Assembly (NCBI RefSeq): GCF_963576545.1
Contig: NC_083639.1
Span: 23,592,118 to 23,656,117, forward strand
Length of the DNA stretch: 64,000 nt
Source: Limanda limanda
Taxonomy: Eukaryota > Chordata > Actinopteri > Pleuronectiformes > Pleuronectidae
Reading direction: 5' to 3'
In this document: piece by piece, positions 60,703 to 64,000 of the stretch
How positions within the stretch are numbered: position 1 is the stretch's first letter
How the letters are laid out: each line of letters begins with the position of its first letter
Notes under the pieces: generated by a model
What the model was told of the DNA's origin: nothing
What the model saw: the letters and a program-made list of their open reading frames with translations, nothing else
The model's database searches: none
Translations under genes and position numbers: made by a program

Positions 60703-62581
60703 TTTCAATTCACCTCTTAGCTGTGAGTTTACAGCTTCTCTCAACATGCGTGTTGATTTCTCTAAACAAAGCAAAGATCTGCCAGCCCAGTGATTCTTTG
60801 AACTTCTCTTATTTCAATATATTGATATGTTTCTGGTGAGTTCCCCTCAGAATTTGGTTTGAATAAACTCACACTGTGTTGTTGAAAGAAAATATTATTT
60901 TGAGCAGTTAGCAATATGACAAATTACTTGTATTTGTATACTTGTATTTGTATAAACAGTTGTCCCAACCTTACTATTGGATCGGCTACTTTGAACCACT
61001 CAACTTATTGTAGCTTGACAACACTAATATCCCCCTTTGTTTTTTTTCAATTGTGCTCTTAGCTATTCAATTGATTTCTTACAGTGCTCATGAAGTGAGT
61101 GCGATCTGATGCGTACAACTCCTCCCTCTCAGGATGCTGAGTGTAGCTCTGATGCCTGCAGTAAGACCAGGACTGACAGCGTAATCATCATTAAGCATGG
61201 AAGCTGGAGATACGACTAAACGAGCTTGCCTTCCGAGCCATTAACTGCATTTCGGGTCTGGCATCTTTACCACCGAGCTTTTTCTCAGTGGCAGGCGCCT
61301 CTCTATGCTTTAGGCTACACTCACCACAAACGTCATCCACATAAGCTCTTTAGGGACTCCATTAGAGCAAAGAAAGATATCATTTGTGAAGACACGATGC
61401 ATATTGGAGAGTTAATCAGGCTGCTTAATTTGCCTGGGGCCCATTAGTCACCGTGGCTTATTGTGTGGTCAAGAAGACAAAGGGAGCATGTCGCAAAAGG
61501 CACAGTGCACCTTTAATCTCCCCAGGGCAGACGGAAACCAACAAACTATATGCCAATCACATAAATTGCAACATGCTTTTTCATTATAAGTTCAAGAAGT
61601 CTTCAGTGTTGGCAAACAGCCTTAGAACCTCGGTCTGTGAAACTGTAAACACAAAACTATTTAGCGTGCCTACATTACGCTACATAAAACCATTTGACTT
61701 TTAAATTTAATCTAGCAGGCAACCAGTTTAAAACGGCAAACACAATTATGGCTTAGAAATGCATCCACCAATTGCTTGTCCCTCATAAATAATCAAGTCC
61801 AGGAGTTTTAGTGATTAGGGATGTGGAGACATGTGTCAACACCATACAGCGCTTGTCCCCAGAGCAGAAGATGGTTGTCAAGATCTAATTTTATGTTTTC
61901 CATTGTGTTCCAACAGGAGTTAAGAGGTAGTAAGCAGAACAACAACTCCAAACTTTCTCTCTATTTTTACCCAAACTTTGCAACCGTCAGAAAGTCTTAC
62001 ATTTAAATCTCACTGGACTGTCCCTATTCCCTATTATGCATCTAGCTATCCCTTAAGTAATGCAGGGTAATGGAAGCAAAATTGGGGGAAATGCAGGGAT
62101 TTTTTTTTCAGCAGTGATTTGTTTGCTAATGCTGTTACTTTCACAGCTGAGATACATTGCTGGCTGATGTAATTTAGTTCTGTGAAACACACAGCACCCT
62201 ACCAGTCTGCTTCATAAAAGAAATGTATCTTTTTTTTCTGTCAAATAGCCCATTATGTCCCTGCATATTTCTCCCTCGCCCCTTTTATGATAACCTTTCT
62301 GAATTCAATAGTCGCTGATAACAAAATACAGTTGGAAATGTGTGGCAATCACACGTAGACATACAATTGCAGGATTCAAACCTGAGGCGCAAACAAATTA
62401 CAACCTTTCCTCCTGCTTTCTCCTCTAAACAGCCCCAGGTTGAAAATGATTGAGGAATGATATCAAGTTGCATATTAAAGGAACGGTAGATATTCAAACA
62501 AGTTTTATTACGACTCAGCATACTTGCACTACCCTATTTTGTGGTGGTTTTAAATCCATATTCATATTTTTTTCTTTTCAG
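60703..62581. other. End of putative intron; conserved-looking segment 61190-61470
   Basis: The segment about 61190-61470 is non-repetitive, balanced in composition and contains 'gttaatcaggctgcttaatt' and 'gcccattagtcaccgtggct'; it looks like a conserved non-coding element. The rest has nothing recognisable. Confidence 0.35.
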
Positions 62582-62637
62582 GTGTTAATTTTGCCTGTGC
62601 TGAGAGAACTTCTGAAACAGCAAGATAATATTGACAG
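62582..62637 (+). CDS. Candidate internal exon C of unrecognised gene
   Basis: A strong acceptor (long T-rich tract ending TTTCTTTTCAG at 62581) and a fair donor (ACAG/GTAGAA at 62638) bound 56 bases. Only one frame is open: VLILPVLRELLKQQDNID plus two bases, phase 0 in and 2 out. The incoming phase matches the outgoing phase of exon B (32198-32287), about 30.3 kb upstream. The peptide looks like a leucine-rich amphipathic helix as found in ARM/HEAT-type or coiled-coil proteins, but it is too short to classify. Chance agreement in phase is about one in three, so linkage to exon B is plausible and unproven; the exon itself is better supported. Confidence 0.55.
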
Positions 62638-63606
62638 GTAGAAAACTCATACCTCAAAATAAAGGCTTCTTGCAAATAAGAAAAATAGGTTTTTGAGTCC
62701 TGCTGATATATTTATAAGAAGGGTCGTATATGGAGTAGTTTGTATGCTTGTCTTTGAACTGATGAAAGCATGGACATTTTACCAAAAAAGGAGATAAAAT
62801 GTTTTTATTTTCTTAATTTAAAACTAAGAACTGTAAAGAAATAAGGGAGTTTTTAGGTGAATTATGGAATCAGTTATGTCTATAGTCCAACATGTGCTAG
62901 GTTTCATTCATAAAACACCTAGTTTAAGGTTAGGGAACAATTGTGGAATCATGAGAGAGCACACATTAAACTCTGTACTTTTTGAAGAAGGAAAACAGAT
63001 GTTTTGTCATATATTCTTTTGGATTCCCTTGGATTGTTGCTAACTTTAATTTGGTGTTCCTTTGCAATATTTTTTGCGTGACCCCTGACCCATTGGAGCA
63101 GCTAATGTCACAGAGGTTATGATTTCAGAAAATGACAAAATGAGCAGCTTAAAATACATAAAAACTGAATTGCTACATAAATGTAATGATACAGTGTTTG
63201 ATTTATTTGGAGTCCAATGACATATGTGTATTATTCCCCTTACATGTAACATAGAAAATGAGTAGACTATTGTCGGGGCTCATGTGTTGTGTTTATGGAT
63301 GCTGAAGAAAAATAAATCTTGTTATTCCAGTGGCAGCTATCTGTGAGAGGCACAAACTGGGGCTCTGATCAGCCTGTGCTCGGTTATTTATACTCGGCGC
63401 AGCAGCTGATAAACAAAATCAAGCTCAAAGTCTTTTTGTCATAAATAGCAAGTCACCACCGAATTCAGCAAACTGCTGCAGCAAACTTTCAAATACAAGC
63501 ATAAACATATGAGCTTATTTGAGCCGAGGATGTATGAGTTTTGCTGTAAGAATACTCTGTGTAAACTGCATGTGCCACCAGGAATCTATGTGTTTTTTGT
63601 TTACAG
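62638..63606. other. Short intron between candidate exons C and D
   Basis: AT-rich, with no recognised element; 969 bases if exon D is real. Confidence 0.3.
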
Positions 63607-63649
63607 TGATGCAATGAGCAGAGAAAACACAATTTGTAGCCAAGAGTAA
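63607..63649 (+). CDS. Candidate terminal exon D with stop codon
   Basis: After an acceptor with a T-rich tract (TTTTTTGTTTACAG, ending 63606), the single base T completes the codon left open by exon C (AG+T, serine). It is followed by DAMSRENTICSQE and TAA (63647-63649). The phase fits and no better donor lies before the stop. No canonical AATAAA was found in the remaining 350 bases, so the 3' UTR is unsettled. It may be a chance fit. Confidence 0.3.
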
Positions 63650-64000
63650 CTTCATACCATAAAGCAAATGTGGAAAAACCAACAGCTGTCCTCTCTTCTG
63701 TCCTCTATTTAAAGCAAAGGCGGAGGTAACTTTTTGCAATAATATATCACAGCAACAATGTAGGAGGAGGTCAGGGTAAATGGTGTTGAGTTCAAAGCAT
63801 AAAGAATGACTTGCACTACAGAATCGAAGGTTTATGTCACATCTGTTATCAACGATCAAAAATGGTTATTTGTTGAGGTCTTCTCCCAGAGTGATTACTG
63901 TAGTTGAGATGACACTGATTGAGTTTACCAGGTTATTTATGGCCTTGGCTGTATAATGTATTCAGTGGTTTCAAAGCTAAGGGTCAAAATAGTGGCTTTT
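63650..64000. other. Possible 3' UTR or intron to window end
   Basis: No AATAAA signal or exon was recognised. Confidence 0.3.

Noticed and set aside
1..64000. CRISPR array, bacterial operon or viral genome
   Set aside because: No regularly spaced repeats, no dense coding, and features throughout are those of a vertebrate nuclear genome.

Overview
The window looks like teleost fish nuclear DNA. It is AT-rich and CpG-poor. It carries long CA microsatellites, fish-type tRNA-derived SINEs, LINE 3' ends with GATT, TATC or TTCTA tails, two hAT transposase relics, a MITE with long inverted arms and the ruins of an endogenous retrovirus. No bacterial-style gene, operon, RNA gene or CRISPR array was seen, and most open frames are chance frames in non-coding DNA or in microsatellites.

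Layout. 1-31.6 kb is gene-poor and repeat-rich. It holds a LINE-like 3' end (153-785), a possible orphan signal-peptide exon (2600-2648), a hAT transposase pseudogene on the minus strand (11.7-12.3 kb), a GC/CpG-rich promoter-like block (17.64-19.25 kb) followed by a ~195-bp tandem duplication and an AT-rich tract, a short interstitial telomeric repeat beside a perfect hairpin (25.94-26.02 kb), a minus-strand LINE-like copy (28.57-29.13 kb) and a retroviral pol relic (30.12-31.56 kb) ending in a polypurine tract.

The only host gene I can argue for is on the plus strand. Candidate exons at 31916-32044, 32198-32287, 62582-62637 and perhaps 63607-63649 have splice signals, one open frame each and mutually compatible phases. 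Together they imply the 3' part of a gene with a ~30-kb intron. I do not recognise the protein.

That putative intron (32.3-62.6 kb) holds a complete-ended but deleted hAT element with a perfect 8-bp target duplication (34937-35864), a 538-bp MITE (48453-48990), three SINE copies (47.1, 53.05 and 59.35 kb), CA repeats, a GC-rich hairpin (53616-53654), a fragment of a common fish 'GGGATAGTTCACC' repeat (56.9 kb) and a 625-bp inverted-repeat element carrying CRE sites (60078-60702). Several non-repetitive stretches look like conserved non-coding elements, but that needs cross-species alignment. Family names for repeats come from recognising sequence patterns; no database was searched.
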